From a bacterium (GTDB taxonomy: Bacteria; Bacillota; Bacilli; Lactobacillales; Streptococcaceae), in contig CAJNCW010000003.1 of the NCBI GenBank assembly GCA_905221345.1, positions 124,001 to 188,000 on the forward strand: a stretch of 64,000 bases of DNA. Direction: 5' to 3'. This document shows, in pieces, positions 8,234-18,492 of this stretch. The notes under the pieces are model-generated. The model was not told the origin of the DNA. It made no database searches and saw only the letters and a program-made list of their open reading frames with translations. Made by a program: the position numbers and the translations under genes. Each line of letters starts with the position of its first letter. Positions within the stretch are counted from its first letter, which is position 1.

Positions 8234-9124
8234 ATGACAAAGAAACAACTTCACCTGGTGATTGTGACAGGGATGAGTGGCGCAGGGAAAACGGTAGCCA
8301 TTCAGTCCTTCGAAGATTTGGGATATTTTACCATTGACAATATGCCACCAGCCCTCTTGCCAAAGTTCTTGCAGTTGGTTGAGACCAAGGATGATGACCA
8401 TAAGTTAGCTCTAGTGGTGGATATGCGGAGCCGTTCTTTCTTTTCAGAGATTCAGTCTGTTTTGGATGAATTGGAAAACCAAGATGATTTGGACTTCAAA
8501 ATCCTCTTTTTAGATGCAGCAGATAAGGAATTGGTGGCACGCTATAAGGAAACTAGACGAAGTCACCCTCTAGCTGCTGATGGTCGAATTTTAGATGGCA
8601 TCAAGTTGGAACGCGAACTCCTAGCACCTTTGAAAAACATGAGTCAAAATGTGGTGGATACGACAGAACTCACTCCGCGTGAACTGCGTAAAACCATTGC
8701 AGAGCAATTTTCAGACCAAGAACAGGCCCAGTCTTTCCGTATCGAGGTCATGTCTTTTGGATTCAAGTATGGTATTCCTATCGATGCGGACTTGGTATTT
8801 GATGTCCGTTTTTTGCCAAATCCCTATTACCTACCAGAACTCCGTAATCAAACGGGGCTGGATGAGCCTGTCTACAACTATGTAATGAAACATGCAGAAT
8901 CGGAAAGTTTCTATCAGCACTTGCTCGCCTTGATTGAACCCATTTTGCCAAGTTACAAAAAAGAAGGCAAGTCTGTTTTAACCATTGCAGTAGGATGTAC
9001 GGGTGGACAACACCGTAGTGTTGCTTTTGCAAAACGAATCGCTGAGGACCTTGCTAAAAACTGGCCTGTCAATGAAAGCCATCGTGACAAAGACAGAAGA
9101 AAGGAAACGGTAAACCGTTCATGA
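8234..9124 (+). CDS. rapZ: RapZ-family nucleotide-binding protein (YvcJ)
   Basis: 296 residues. Walker A GMSGAGKT (13-20), a conserved SFGFKYG block (about residue 175) and the C-terminal CTGGQHRSV motif define the RapZ/YvcJ family. In E. coli RapZ is an RNase adaptor for the GlmZ/GlmY sRNAs; in Firmicutes it is an ATP/GTP-binding protein linked to competence, with no GlmZ. It is the first gene of the conserved rapZ-yvcK-whiA cluster; its stop overlaps the yvcK start by 4 bases. AAGGAGAG precedes the ATG. Confidence 0.95.
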   Translation: MTKKQLHLVIVTGMSGAGKTVAIQSFEDLGYFTIDNMPPALLPKFLQLVETKDDDHKLALVVDMRSRSFFSEIQSVLDELENQDDLDFKILFLDAADKELVARYKETRRSHPLAADGRILDGIKLERELLAPLKNMSQNVVDTTELTPRELRKTIAEQFSDQEQAQSFRIEVMSFGFKYGIPIDADLVFDVRFLPNPYYLPELRNQTGLDEPVYNYVMKHAESESFYQHLLALIEPILPSYKKEGKSVLTIAVGCTGGQHRSVAFAKRIAEDLAKNWPVNESHRDKDRRKETVNRS

Positions 9125-10098
9125 GAAAACCAAAGATAACGGTGATTGGTGGAGGAACAGGTATCCCCGTCATTTTGAAAAGCTTGCGAGAAAAGGATGT
9201 TGATATCGCGGCCATCGTAACGGTAGCTGATGATGGTGGCTCTTCTGGTGAGCTAAGAAAGAATATCCAACAGCTGACACCACCAGGTGATCTTCGTAAT
9301 GTTCTGGTAGCCATGTCAGATATGCCTAAGTTTTATGAGAAGGTTTTTCAGTACCGTTTCTCAGAAGAGGCTGGAGCTTTTGCGGGTCATCCTCTAGGAA
9401 ATATCATTATAGCAGGACTTTCTGAAATGCAAGGGTCGACCTACAATGCTATGCAATTACTCAGTAAGTTCTTTCACACAACAGGAAAAATCTACCCATC
9501 AAGCGACCAGCCTTTGACCTTGCATGCAGTCTTTAAAGACGGTTCTGAGGTGGCAGGTGAGAGCCACATTGCAGATCATCCAGGCATGATCGACCATGTC
9601 TATGTGACCAATACTCTGGATGATGAAACACCGCAAGCCAGTCGTCGAGTAGTCAATACTATTCTCGAGAGTGACATGATCGTCTTGGGGCCTGGTTCCC
9701 TCTTTACATCGATTTTGCCTAATATTGTCATCGAGGAGATTGGGCAAGCACTCTTGGAGACTAAGGCAGAGATAGCCTATGTCTGCAATATCATGACCCA
9801 GCGTGGGGAAACAGAGCACTTTTCAGACAGTGACCACGTGGAAGTCCTCCATAGACATCTAGGTCGGCCTTTTATTGATACGGTCTTGGTTAATATCGAG
9901 AAGGTTCCTAGAGAATACATGGATACCAACCGTTTTGATGAGTATTTGGTTCAGGTAGAGCATGACTTTGCTGGTCTTTGCAAGCAGGTTCCTCGTGTGA
10001 TTTCATCCAACTTCCTTCGTTTGGAAAATGGAGGAGCCTTCCATGATGGCGATTTGATTGTGGATGAATTGATGCGCATCATACAGGTGAGAAAATGA
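9121..10098 (+). CDS. yvcK: Gluconeogenesis factor YvcK family protein
   Basis: 325 residues of the CofD/YvcK fold, starting with [28 protein letters not shown] and the [11 protein letters not shown] region are typical. YvcK binds UDP-sugars and is needed for wall synthesis and shape on gluconeogenic media in Bacillus; in pneumococcus I recall a role in septal positioning. Overlaps rapZ and whiA by 4 bases each (ATGA), indicating tight translational coupling. Confidence 0.95.
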   Translation: MRKPKITVIGGGTGIPVILKSLREKDVDIAAIVTVADDGGSSGELRKNIQQLTPPGDLRNVLVAMSDMPKFYEKVFQYRFSEEAGAFAGHPLGNIIIAGLSEMQGSTYNAMQLLSKFFHTTGKIYPSSDQPLTLHAVFKDGSEVAGESHIADHPGMIDHVYVTNTLDDETPQASRRVVNTILESDMIVLGPGSLFTSILPNIVIEEIGQALLETKAEIAYVCNIMTQRGETEHFSDSDHVEVLHRHLGRPFIDTVLVNIEKVPREYMDTNRFDEYLVQVEHDFAGLCKQVPRVISSNFLRLENGGAFHDGDLIVDELMRIIQVRK

Positions 10099-11006
10099 GT
10101 TTCACAGTAGCAGTAAAAGAGGAAATTCTTGGTCAACACCATCTCAGCCGTCATGAATTATCAGCCATCATTAAGATGTCTGGCAGTATCGGTCTCTCGA
10201 CTTCAGGCCTGACCTTGTCCGTCGTGACCGAAAATGCCAAGTTGGCTCGGCACCTTTATGAGTCCTTTCTTCATTTTTATGATATTAAGTCAGAAATTCG
10301 TCACCATCAGAGAAGCAATCTTCGCAAGAATCGTGTCTACACGGTCTATACCGATGAGAGAGTGCAGGAACTTTTAGCTGATTTGCGGCTTGCGGATTCT
10401 TTCTTTGGTTTGGAGACAGGCATTGATCCTGATATTTTAGCAGATGAAGAAGCTGGTCGTGCCTACCTATGTGGAGCCTTTCTGGCAAATGGCAGTATCC
10501 GAGATCCGGAGTCTGGTAAGTACCAGTTGGAGATTAGTTCCGTTTATCTAGACCATGCCCAAGGATTGGCCTCTCTCCTTCAGCAGTTTTTGCTGGACGC
10601 CAAGGTTATTGAACGCAAGAAAGGTGCAGTTACCTATCTCCAGCGGGCAGAAGACATCATGGATTTCTTGATCGTGATTGGGGCCATGCAGGCGCGTGAT
10701 AATTTTGAACGCGTCAAGATTTTGCGTGAAACTCGTAATGATCTCAATCGGGCTAATAATGCCGAGACAGCTAATATCGCTCGGACGGTTTCTGCTAGTA
10801 TGAAGACCATTAATAATATCAGTAAAATCAAAGATAGAATGGGTTTAGAAAATTTACCCATGGATTTGCAAGAGGTGGCTCAGTTGCGGATCCAGCACCC
10901 AGACTTCTCTATCCAGCAGTTGGCGGATAGCCTGAGCAATCCCCTGACCAAAAGTGGTGTCAATCACAGACTGAGAAAAATAAACAAGATCGCAGATGAA
11001 CTATAA
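10095..11006 (+). CDS. whiA: DNA-binding protein WhiA
   Basis: 303 residues. N-terminal part is a degenerate LAGLIDADG homing-endonuclease fold ([13 protein letters not shown] with [10 protein letters not shown]) without the catalytic acidic pair; the C-terminal part is a helix-turn-helix (about 225-300, including [13 protein letters not shown] and VNHRLRKI). WhiA binds DNA and affects division and chromosome segregation. Third gene of the rapZ-yvcK-whiA unit and followed by a bidirectional terminator. Confidence 0.95.
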   Translation: MSFTVAVKEEILGQHHLSRHELSAIIKMSGSIGLSTSGLTLSVVTENAKLARHLYESFLHFYDIKSEIRHHQRSNLRKNRVYTVYTDERVQELLADLRLADSFFGLETGIDPDILADEEAGRAYLCGAFLANGSIRDPESGKYQLEISSVYLDHAQGLASLLQQFLLDAKVIERKKGAVTYLQRAEDIMDFLIVIGAMQARDNFERVKILRETRNDLNRANNAETANIARTVSASMKTINNISKIKDRMGLENLPMDLQEVAQLRIQHPDFSIQQLADSLSNPLTKSGVNHRLRKINKIADEL

Positions 11007-11037
11007 AACCACGAATCAGTTGATCCGTGGTTGTTTT
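11006..11037. terminator. Bidirectional terminator between whiA and the reductase gene
   Basis: AACCACG (11007-11013) pairs with CGTGGTT (11026-11032), with further pairs inside (ATC/GAT). T-rich sequence follows on plus and A-rich sequence precedes, so it can serve both convergent genes. Confidence 0.85.
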
Positions 11038-11038
11038 C

Positions 11039-12007
11039 TTATAGACTTGTCGAGTGTTTGGGTTGAACTTTTTGTTCTGGGTCAATGTAGTTGATGGCAT
11101 TGTTCACAGCTGTTGGAGCTTCACCCAGTCCTGTCGCAATCAAATCAATTTTTCCTTCATAGTAACAGCAGTCCCCGATGGCATAGATACCTGCTTGACT
11201 GGATTCTTGCTTGCTGTTGACGATAATTTTGTGTCGGTTAAGGTCCAGACCCCAATTTTTAAGATTGCCGACAGATGACTTGAAACCATAGTTGACAAAG
11301 AGGTGGTCTACCTCGATAGTTTCAGTTTCATCTGATTTAACTTTTGTGATTTCCAGTTTATCGAGTATTTTTCCATCTCCAAGGAGTTGGCTAGGAACGA
11401 ACGGTGTCTTAATGGTTACAGATGATTCTTGCAGGGCTTGCACACTGTGCTCCAAGGCGCGGAAATTATCCCTGCGGTGAACGAGAGTAGTTGGGGCAAT
11501 TTTTTCAAAAGCCAGAGCCCAGTCCACTGCGGAATCCCCGCCACCAAGTATGGTCACCTTCTTCCCTTCGTATTGCTGAATGTTGGAAACGTGGTAGTGG
11601 ATGTTTTCATAATTCTCAACACCCTCTAATTCGAGTGGCCGTGGTTTGAAGGCACCGCCACCCATGGCAATGATGACTGTTTTAGTCAGATGGCTTCCCT
11701 TGTTGGTTGTAATGGTAAATCCTTGATCTTGTTTCTCGATTTCAAGAACGGTTTCGTTGAGGTGAATAGGTGTTTCAAAGCCGCTTAGCTGTTCAATCAA
11801 GCGATTGGTCAACTCTTCTCCGGTTAAGTTTGGAAAACCTGGCACATCAAGGATTTGCTTTTCAGGATAGAGGATGGCTGGTTGACCACCGAGCTGGGGA
11901 AGAGAGTCGATGATTTGGACTTTGGCTTGGCGTAGGTGGGCGTAAAAGGCAGCAAAGAGCCCGACAGGACCACCACCTACAATGGTAATATCATAGAGTT
12001 GAGACAT
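11039..12007 (-). CDS. Ferredoxin/flavodoxin--NADP reductase (YumC type)
   Basis: 322 residues with two Rossmann motifs: FAD site GGGPVGL (11-17) and NADPH site GGGDSAVDWA. There is no CxxC redox pair between them, so it is not a thioredoxin reductase but belongs to the TrxR-like ferredoxin-NADP reductases (YumC/Fnr2). GAIGDC near the C-terminus completes the FAD site. It would reduce ferredoxin or flavodoxin with NADPH; the small ferredoxin at 3.7-3.9 kb is a possible partner (inference). AAGGAGA precedes the ATG. Confidence 0.93.
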   Translation of the reverse strand: MSQLYDITIVGGGPVGLFAAFYAHLRQAKVQIIDSLPQLGGQPAILYPEKQILDVPGFPNLTGEELTNRLIEQLSGFETPIHLNETVLEIEKQDQGFTITTNKGSHLTKTVIIAMGGGAFKPRPLELEGVENYENIHYHVSNIQQYEGKKVTILGGGDSAVDWALAFEKIAPTTLVHRRDNFRALEHSVQALQESSVTIKTPFVPSQLLGDGKILDKLEITKVKSDETETIEVDHLFVNYGFKSSVGNLKNWGLDLNRHKIIVNSKQESSQAGIYAIGDCCYYEGKIDLIATGLGEAPTAVNNAINYIDPEQKVQPKHSTSL

Positions 12008-12098
12008 GATTTCTCCTTCGTTTTTTCTAATCAGTTTATTTTATCATATTTTTAATCAAATTAAAATGAAGTGGGATAGGGAAAAAATTGTTAGAAAA

Positions 12099-12107
12099 TG
12101 GTATAAT
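12099..12107 (+). promoter_or_regulatory. cdaA operon promoter (extended -10)
   Basis: TGgTATAAT with hexamer 12102-12107. Predicted start near 12114, 30 bases before the cdaA ATG. The -35 region (GGGAAA) is poor, as is common with an extended -10. Confidence 0.6.
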
Positions 12108-12143
12108 AGGACGGAACGTGTTTTGATAGGGAGGGAACCAGGG

Positions 12144-13001
12144 ATGAATTTTCAGCAATTTTCCAACTTGCAATACTGGACGAGTTTGTTTTCAAGCCCT
12201 TGGAGTATCGTCATCAATCTGATTGATATTCTGATTGTGACTTATATTTTGTATCATTTTACAAAGGCCATTGCAGGTACTAAAATCATGATTTTGGTGC
12301 GGGGAGTTTTGGTCTTCATTCTAGCTCAAATTCTCTCCAATATGATTGGTTTAACAACTATTTCTTGGTTGATCAATCAAATCATCACCTATGGGGTTAT
12401 TGCAGCAGTAGTCATTTTTTCACCAGAGATTCGGACGGGTCTAGAGCGGTTAGGTCGGGCAACGGATTTCTTTTCCAATGCTCCGATTAGTGCAGAAGAG
12501 CAGATGATTCGTGCCTTTGTGAAATCAGTCGAATACATGAGTCCGCGTAAGATTGGGGCGCTAGTAGCAGTGCAGCGAGTGAGAACCTTGCAGGAATACA
12601 TCTCGACGGGGATTCCCCTAGATGCCAATATTTCAGCTGAATTGCTCATCAACATTTTTATTCCTAACACTCCCTTACACGACGGAGCGGTCATTATCCG
12701 AGAAGATCGGATTGCTGTTACTTCAGCCTACTTGCCACTAACTGAAAATACAGAGATTTCCAAAGAGTTTGGAACACGGCATAGGGCGGCGATTGGTTTG
12801 TCGGAAGTATCAGATGCTCTTACCTTTGTGGTTTCGGAGGAAACAGGTGGCATCTCAATCACCTATAATGGAGTCTTTAAGCACGATTTGACCTTGGAAG
12901 AGTTTGAATCTGAATTGAGAAGAATCCTACTTCCAACATCAGAGGAAAAACATGGTCTGAAAGAGCGTTTGCTAGGAGGATTGAAACATGAGAAAAAATA
13001 G
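12144..13001 (+). CDS. cdaA: Diadenylate cyclase CdaA
   Basis: Makes c-di-AMP from two ATP at the membrane. 285 residues: three membrane helices in the first ~95 residues, then the DisA_N domain with the DGA (HDGAVII) and RHR (GTRHRAAIG) motifs that bind ATP and metal. The frame stays open upstream to 12006, but ATG 12144 follows GGGAGGGAACCAGGG, lies after the promoter, and yields the standard start. First gene of the conserved cdaA-cdaR-glmM operon. Confidence 0.97.
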   Translation: MNFQQFSNLQYWTSLFSSPWSIVINLIDILIVTYILYHFTKAIAGTKIMILVRGVLVFILAQILSNMIGLTTISWLINQIITYGVIAAVVIFSPEIRTGLERLGRATDFFSNAPISAEEQMIRAFVKSVEYMSPRKIGALVAVQRVRTLQEYISTGIPLDANISAELLINIFIPNTPLHDGAVIIREDRIAVTSAYLPLTENTEISKEFGTRHRAAIGLSEVSDALTFVVSEETGGISITYNGVFKHDLTLEEFESELRRILLPTSEEKHGLKERLLGGLKHEKK

Positions 13002-13785
13002 TCTTTATATTATTTCTTCCTTCTTTTTCGCTTGCATCCTCTTTATCTATGCGACTTCTACAAACTATCAGAATAATAATAGTGCTAGACAGGTACGAAC
13101 TGAAACCTATACCAATACGGTGCTTAATGTACCGATCGATATTCAGTATGACAGTGATCAGTACTTTATTAGTGGTTTTACATCTGAAGTGACGGTCTTT
13201 CTGACAGGGTCAAACAGAGTTGCATTGGCGAGCGAAATGCAGGAAAGCACTCGGAAATTCAAGGTCAAAGCTGACTTAACCAATGCCAGTGTAGGAACCA
13301 TCGAAGTTCCTCTAAACATAGAAAATCTACCAAGTGGTTTGACCGCTGTTGCAACACCGCAAAAGATAACAGTGAAGGTCGGGAAAAAAGCAAAACGTGA
13401 TAATGTCATTGTTGTGCCGGAGATTGACCCTAGCCAGGTTGATTCTCGCGTGAAAATCGATACAGTCACTGTGTCAGATGAAAAAGTAACGGTTATTAGT
13501 GATGAAGAGACTCTCTCTAGAGTAGATCGTGTCATTGCCATCTTACCGACGAGTGAACGGATAACAGGTAACTACTCGGCTTCTGTTCCTCTTCAAGCAG
13601 TTGATAAAAATGGAAATGTCTTACCAAGCGTTATTATGCCATTTGACACGACTATGAAAATTACAACAAAAACAGCATCGTCTAGCTCGAGTTCTTCGTC
13701 AACGACCTCGTCAACGGGCTCTTCAACCAGTAGTTCGTCTTCAACGAGTTCAGAAACGAAACCAGACTCGTCTAAACAAGAATAG
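12988..13785 (+). CDS. cdaR: CdaA regulator CdaR (YbbR domains)
   Basis: 265 residues. One N-terminal membrane helix (about 5-23) anchors an extracellular region with YbbR-type beta repeats (about 35-225), followed by a low-complexity Ser/Thr tail (about 228-262). CdaR contacts CdaA and tunes c-di-AMP synthesis in Bacillus and Listeria. The ATG lies 14 bases inside cdaA, with GGAGGATTGAAAC before it. The Ser-rich tail resembles the linker in the LysM protein at 4.2 kb and may cross part of the wall (inference). Confidence 0.92.
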   Translation: MRKNSLYIISSFFFACILFIYATSTNYQNNNSARQVRTETYTNTVLNVPIDIQYDSDQYFISGFTSEVTVFLTGSNRVALASEMQESTRKFKVKADLTNASVGTIEVPLNIENLPSGLTAVATPQKITVKVGKKAKRDNVIVVPEIDPSQVDSRVKIDTVTVSDEKVTVISDEETLSRVDRVIAILPTSERITGNYSASVPLQAVDKNGNVLPSVIMPFDTTMKITTKTASSSSSSSSTTSSTGSSTSSSSSTSSETKPDSSKQE

Positions 13786-13838
13786 ATTAAAATAAATTTA
13801 AAGAATAAATTAAATAGTAGAAAAGGATGATTAACAAA

Positions 13839-15191
13839 ATGGGTAAATATTTTGGGACCGATGGAGTCCGTGGAGAAGCAAACGTAGAACTGACGCCAGA
13901 ATTGGCCTTTAAATTGGGACGTTTTGGTGGTTATGTCCTTAGCCAACACGAAACGGAAGCCCCTAAAGTTTTTGTAGGACGTGATACACGTATCTCAGGA
14001 GAAATGCTAGAATCTGCCTTGGTGGCAGGTCTCCTCTCTGTAGGGATTCATGTTTACCAACTCGGTGTTCTTGCAACACCAGCAGTAGCTTACTTGGTAA
14101 AAACAGAGGGAGCCAGTGCAGGTGTCATGATTTCCGCTAGCCACAACCCAGCCCTTGATAATGGGATTAAGTTCTTTGGTGGGGATGGTTTTAAACTTGA
14201 TGATGAAAAAGAAGCAGAAATCGAAGCCTTGCTAGATGCTGCTGAAGACACTCTTCCTCGTCCAAGTGCCGAAGGATTGGGAACCTTAGTGGACTATCCA
14301 GAAGGTTTACGTAAGTATGAAGGCTACCTTGTTTCAACTGGAACTCCTCTTGAAGGAATGAAAGTGGCCTTGGATACAGCCAACGGTGCAGCGTCTACGA
14401 GTGCTCGTCAAATCTTTGCAGACCTTGGGGCTCAAATAACTGTTATCGGTGAGACACCAGATGGTCTTAACATCAACTTGAATGTTGGTTCTACACACCC
14501 AGAAGCTCTTCAAGAAGTGGTCAAAGAAAGCCAGTCAGCTATTGGTTTGGCCTTTGACGGAGACAGTGACCGCTTGATTGCTGTTGATGAAAATGGCGAC
14601 ATCGTCGATGGTGATAAAATCATGTACATCATCGGGAAATATCTTTCTGAAAAAGGCCAGTTGGCTCAAAACACCATCGTGACAACGGTCATGTCTAACC
14701 TTGGTTTCCATAAGGCCTTGGAAAGTGCCGGTATTAACAAGGCAGTGACTGCTGTTGGTGACCGCTATGTCGTTGAAGAAATGAGAAAATCAGGCTACAA
14801 TCTTGGTGGTGAACAGTCTGGCCACGTTATCTTGATGGACTACAATACAACTGGTGATGGTCAATTATCAGCTGTCCAATTGACTAAAATCATGAAAGAA
14901 ACAGGTAAGAGCTTGTCTCAACTGGCATCAGAAGTGACGATTTACCCACAAAAATTGGTTAATATCCGAGTGGAAAATGCTATGAAAGAAAAAGCCATGG
15001 AAGTACCAGCCATCAAGGCAATCATCGAAAAGATGGAAGAAGAGATGGCAGGTAACGGCCGTATCCTTGTCCGCCCAAGTGGAACAGAACCCCTCTTGCG
15101 CGTCATGGCAGAAGCCCCAACAACAGAAGAAGTGAACTACTACGTAGATACGATTGCTGCTGTTGTTAAAGATGAAATCGGAATTGACTAA
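13839..15191 (+). CDS. glmM: Phosphoglucosamine mutase
   Basis: Converts GlcN-6-P to GlcN-1-P for UDP-GlcNAc and wall synthesis. 450 residues. Phosphoserine loop [12 protein letters not shown], metal loop FDGDSDR and sugar loop GGEQSGH are present, and [10 protein letters not shown] binds phosphate near the C-terminus. An ATG at 13827 is in frame, but [12 protein letters not shown] from 13839 is the universal start and AAAAGG lies at usable distance. CdaA-GlmM contact is known in other Firmicutes, linking c-di-AMP to wall precursor supply. Confidence 0.97.
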   Translation: MGKYFGTDGVRGEANVELTPELAFKLGRFGGYVLSQHETEAPKVFVGRDTRISGEMLESALVAGLLSVGIHVYQLGVLATPAVAYLVKTEGASAGVMISASHNPALDNGIKFFGGDGFKLDDEKEAEIEALLDAAEDTLPRPSAEGLGTLVDYPEGLRKYEGYLVSTGTPLEGMKVALDTANGAASTSARQIFADLGAQITVIGETPDGLNINLNVGSTHPEALQEVVKESQSAIGLAFDGDSDRLIAVDENGDIVDGDKIMYIIGKYLSEKGQLAQNTIVTTVMSNLGFHKALESAGINKAVTAVGDRYVVEEMRKSGYNLGGEQSGHVILMDYNTTGDGQLSAVQLTKIMKETGKSLSQLASEVTIYPQKLVNIRVENAMKEKAMEVPAIKAIIEKMEEEMAGNGRILVRPSGTEPLLRVMAEAPTTEEVNYYVDTIAAVVKDEIGID

Positions 15192-15223
15192 AGCCTAGAA
15201 AACTAGATGAAATGATAAAAATG

Positions 15224-15232
15224 TGGTACAAT
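15224..15232 (+). promoter_or_regulatory. Promoter for DUF1149-degV (extended -10)
   Basis: TGgTACAAT with hexamer 15227-15232, 31 bases before the DUF1149 start. No clear -35. Confidence 0.5.
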
Positions 15233-15263
15233 TGCATAGTAATTGTAGCAATGGGAGAGAAAA

Positions 15264-15638
15264 ATGAATCTTAAACGAGAACAAGAATTTGTTAGCCAGT
15301 ATCACTTTGATGCTCGTAACTTTGAATGGGAAAATGAAAATGGAGCTCCTGAAACCAAGGTAGACGTGAACTTTCAGTTGCTCCAACATGACCAAGAAAA
15401 CCAAGTGACTTCGCTTGTTGTTATCTTGAGTTTCATGATTGTCTTTGACAAATTTGTCATCAGCGGAACGATTTCTCAAGTTAACCATGTGGAAGGTCGC
15501 ATTGTCAACGAACCAAGCGAATTTAACCAAGAGGAAGTCGAAAACTTGGCACGTCCATGTTTGAACATGCTCAATCGTTTGACGTATGAAGTAACAGAAA
15601 TCGCCTTGGATCTTCCAGGGATCAATTTGGAGTTTTAG
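15264..15638 (+). CDS. DUF1149 family protein
   Basis: 124 residues, acidic, no signal peptide or membrane helix. I recognise it as the lactobacillales DUF1149 family, which has a SecB-like fold; no function is established. GGGAGAG precedes the ATG. The degV-like gene starts 2 bases after its stop, so they share an mRNA. Confidence 0.8.
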   Translation: MNLKREQEFVSQYHFDARNFEWENENGAPETKVDVNFQLLQHDQENQVTSLVVILSFMIVFDKFVISGTISQVNHVEGRIVNEPSEFNQEEVENLARPCLNMLNRLTYEVTEIALDLPGINLEF

Positions 15639-15640
15639 TC

Positions 15641-16489
15641 ATGAAATTAGCTGTCATTACAGATTCTTCAGCCTATTTAGAGGAGAAGACGCTGCAAAGA
15701 GAGAATCTATTTATCTTGGATATTCCTGTCAATATTGATGGGGAGGAGTATGTTGAAGGTGTCAATTTGACCGCTGAGGAATTTTATCAAAAAATGGCTC
15801 AGTCTACAGAATTGCCTAAAACCAGTCAACCAAGTATTGCCAAATTGGATGAGATTCTAAGTTCCTTGAAAGATGAGGGGTATACCCATGTCTTGGGCCT
15901 CTTTCTTTCGTCAGGAATTTCAGGCTTTTATCAGAACATCCAATACATGTTGGATGAGTATGATGGTTTGACCATTGCCTTTCCAGATACCCATATCACA
16001 AGTTCCCCTCTAGGATTTATGGTGGAGAGTGCCTTTGAATGGGCAGAACAAGGCGATGATTTTGCTCAGATTCAGGAGAAGTTGGGGATTCAAATTGCTG
16101 ATAACTCAGCCTTTATCATAGTAGATGATCTCGACCACTTGGTTAAGGGAGGACGTTTGTCAAATGGGGCTGCCATCTTAGGGAATCTCCTTAGTATCAA
16201 GCCTATCCTTTACTTTAATGACCAAGGAGTGATTGAAGTTTATGAAAAAGTTCGCACGGAAAAGAAGGCGACCAAACGTTTGGTGGAAATCATCAAAGAG
16301 TTGACAAAAGATGGGGACTACCGTATTACAGTCATTCATGGGAACGCTCCTCAGAAGGCAGCGGATTTGCGTCAACTTTTGATTGAGAGTGGTGTGACTT
16401 CTGAGATTCCAATTGTTAGCTTTGGTAGTGTCATTGGTACCCACCTTGGAGAAGGTAGTATCGCTTTGAGCTATACACCAATCGTCTAG
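15641..16489 (+). CDS. DegV family fatty-acid-binding protein (FakB type)
   Basis: 282 residues of the DegV fold. [11 protein letters not shown] at the N-terminus, the TSQPS motif that touches the fatty acyl carboxylate, and [13 protein letters not shown] near the C-terminus are all diagnostic. FakB proteins present fatty acids to the kinase FakA for phosphorylation and uptake into phospholipid. No fakA lies in the window. Which chain this paralogue prefers cannot be told. Confidence 0.9.
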   Translation: MKLAVITDSSAYLEEKTLQRENLFILDIPVNIDGEEYVEGVNLTAEEFYQKMAQSTELPKTSQPSIAKLDEILSSLKDEGYTHVLGLFLSSGISGFYQNIQYMLDEYDGLTIAFPDTHITSSPLGFMVESAFEWAEQGDDFAQIQEKLGIQIADNSAFIIVDDLDHLVKGGRLSNGAAILGNLLSIKPILYFNDQGVIEVYEKVRTEKKATKRLVEIIKELTKDGDYRITVIHGNAPQKAADLRQLLIESGVTSEIPIVSFGSVIGTHLGEGSIALSYTPIV

Positions 16490-16528
16490 ATTGTTCTTAC
16501 AAGCTTTGTATCTTAGACAGGAGTAGAG

Positions 16529-17296
16529 ATGAGTATTCGAGTAATTATTGCTGGTTTTAAGGGGAAGATGGGCCAAGCTGCCTGCCAGATGGTCTTGGTT
16601 GATCCAGACTTGGACTTGGTCGCAGTTTTGGATCCTTTTGAGTCTGAGTCAGAATGGCAGGGTATTCCTGTCTTCAATGATAAGGCGGACTTGGCTGGTT
16701 TTGAAGCGGATGTCTGGGTAGATTTTACTACACCAGCCGTTGCCTACGAAAATACACGCTTTGCTCTTGAAAATGGCTTTGCTCCAGTAGTTGGAACAAC
16801 AGGCTTTACTAGTGAAGAAATTGCAGAACTAAAAGCATTTTCTCGTGAACAAGATTTGGGTGGTTTGATTGCTCCAAACTTTGCCTTGGGTGCTGTCTTG
16901 CTTATGCAATTTGCGGCGCAGGCTGCCAAATATTTCCCAAATGTGGAGATTATCGAGCTCCATCATGACAAGAAAAAAGATGCCCCGAGTGGAACAGCCA
17001 TTAAAACGGCTGAGTTGATGGCAGAAGTTCGAGAGTCTATTCAGCAAGGTGCGCCCGATGAGGAAGAATTGATTGCGGGTGCTCGAGGTGCAGACTTTGA
17101 TGGCATGCGCATTCATTCGGTTCGTTTACCAGGCTTGGTAGCTCATCAAGAAGTCATCTTTGGCAATCAGGGAGAAGGATTGACCCTCCGTCATGACTCC
17201 TATGATCGTAGCTCCTTCATGACAGGGGTCAATTTGGGAATCAAAGAAGTTGTCAAGCGTCATGAGCTTGTCTATGGATTAGAACATTTATTATGA
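16529..17296 (+). CDS. dapB: 4-hydroxy-tetrahydrodipicolinate reductase
   Basis: Lysine pathway reductase. 255 residues. N-terminal NAD(P) motif GFKGKMG, substrate motif [15 protein letters not shown] with the catalytic His and Lys, and the final [14 protein letters not shown] are typical. In an organism with lysine-type peptidoglycan (see murE) it serves lysine supply rather than meso-DAP in the wall. The stop overlaps the cca start by 4 bases. Confidence 0.96.
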   Translation: MSIRVIIAGFKGKMGQAACQMVLVDPDLDLVAVLDPFESESEWQGIPVFNDKADLAGFEADVWVDFTTPAVAYENTRFALENGFAPVVGTTGFTSEEIAELKAFSREQDLGGLIAPNFALGAVLLMQFAAQAAKYFPNVEIIELHHDKKKDAPSGTAIKTAELMAEVRESIQQGAPDEEELIAGARGADFDGMRIHSVRLPGLVAHQEVIFGNQGEGLTLRHDSYDRSSFMTGVNLGIKEVVKRHELVYGLEHLL

Positions 17297-18492
17297 GATT
17301 AACACAAATGCCTTCTGAATTTCAGAAGGCTTTACCAGTATTAGAAAAAATTAAAGAAGCAGGCTTTGAAGCCTATTTTGTTGGGGGCTCTGTTCGAGAT
17401 GCCCTCCTCAATCGTCCCATCCACGATGTGGATATTGCGACTTCTTCCTATCCAGAGGAGACCAAGCAGATTTTTCCGCGAACAGCCGATATCGGAATCG
17501 AGCACGGAACCGTCTTGGTTTTAGATGGGGACGAGGAGTATGAGGTAACCACCTTTCGGACCGAAGATGTCTATGTGGACTATCGCAGGCCCAGCGCGGT
17601 TTCCTTTGTGCGTTCGCTAGAAGAAGACCTCAAACGTCGTGATTTCACAGTTAATGCCTTTGCTTTGGACGAGACAGGAGAAATCATTGATTTGTTCGAT
17701 GGTCTCAAAGATTTGGAAAACAAAGTCTTGCGAGCAGTTGGAGTGGCTAGTGAGCGTTTCAACGAAGATGCTCTGCGGATTATGCGTGGCTTCCGTTTTC
17801 AGGCCAGCCTTGGCTTTGAACTTGAGCCAGAAACATTTGAAGCTATGAAGACTTTGACGCCGCTCTTGGAGAAGATTTCTGTGGAGCGCACCTTCGTTGA
17901 GTTTGATAAACTCTTGCTGGCACCTTTTTGGCGAGTTGGTCTGTCTTCTATGATTGAGAGTCAAGCTTATAATTATCTCCCTGATATGGCAGACAGTCGA
18001 GATAAACTTCAAAAATTGTTTGATTTAGAGGCGGATTTCACCTTTGCCTCTTCTGAACAAGCCTGGGCGGCCCTCTTGTGGACTTTGGAAATGAAGGATG
18101 CACAACTATTTTTGAAAGATTGGAAGACCTCACGCCAATTTGCAAAGCAAGTTCAGGATTTGCTGACTATTTTGGCTTTGCGAGAAGAAGGAGAGCTGAG
18201 CAAGCGCGATTGTTACCGATTTGACTTGGATTTCCTTCTACAAGCTGAAAGTCTTCGTCAGGCCCAAGGGAAAGAAGTCAACCCACAAGCCATCAAAGAA
18301 ACTTACCATAGTTTGACCATTCATGATAAGAAAGAAATCCAGATCAACGGAGGAGTTCTGATTAAGGAATACGGTTATCAACCTGGGCCAGATTTGGGAG
18401 AGATTTTAACAGAGATTGAGTTTGCCATTGTCGATGGAGAATTGGAAAATGATCGTCAAGCAATCCATGCTTACCTGAGGGAGAAAAAATGA
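17293..18492 (+). CDS. cca: CCA tRNA nucleotidyltransferase
   Basis: Adds or repairs the 3' CCA of tRNA. 399 residues, class [11 protein letters not shown] with catalytic DVDIATS (DxD), the RRDFTVNA motif and the [18 protein letters not shown] block are clear. The first in-frame ATG overlaps the dapB stop (ATGA). It overlaps the ABC-F gene by 4 bases too, so dapB-cca-abcF-DUF form one coupled unit. Confidence 0.96.
   Translation: MRLTQMPSEFQKALPVLEKIKEAGFEAYFVGGSVRDALLNRPIHDVDIATSSYPEETKQIFPRTADIGIEHGTVLVLDGDEEYEVTTFRTEDVYVDYRRPSAVSFVRSLEEDLKRRDFTVNAFALDETGEIIDLFDGLKDLENKVLRAVGVASERFNEDALRIMRGFRFQASLGFELEPETFEAMKTLTPLLEKISVERTFVEFDKLLLAPFWRVGLSSMIESQAYNYLPDMADSRDKLQKLFDLEADFTFASSEQAWAALLWTLEMKDAQLFLKDWKTSRQFAKQVQDLLTILALREEGELSKRDCYRFDLDFLLQAESLRQAQGKEVNPQAIKETYHSLTIHDKKEIQINGGVLIKEYGYQPGPDLGEILTEIEFAIVDGELENDRQAIHAYLREKK

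Noticed and set aside
12006..12143. N-terminal extension of CdaA upstream of 12144
   Set aside because: It would cross the predicted promoter and has no ribosome site; the 285-residue form is standard.
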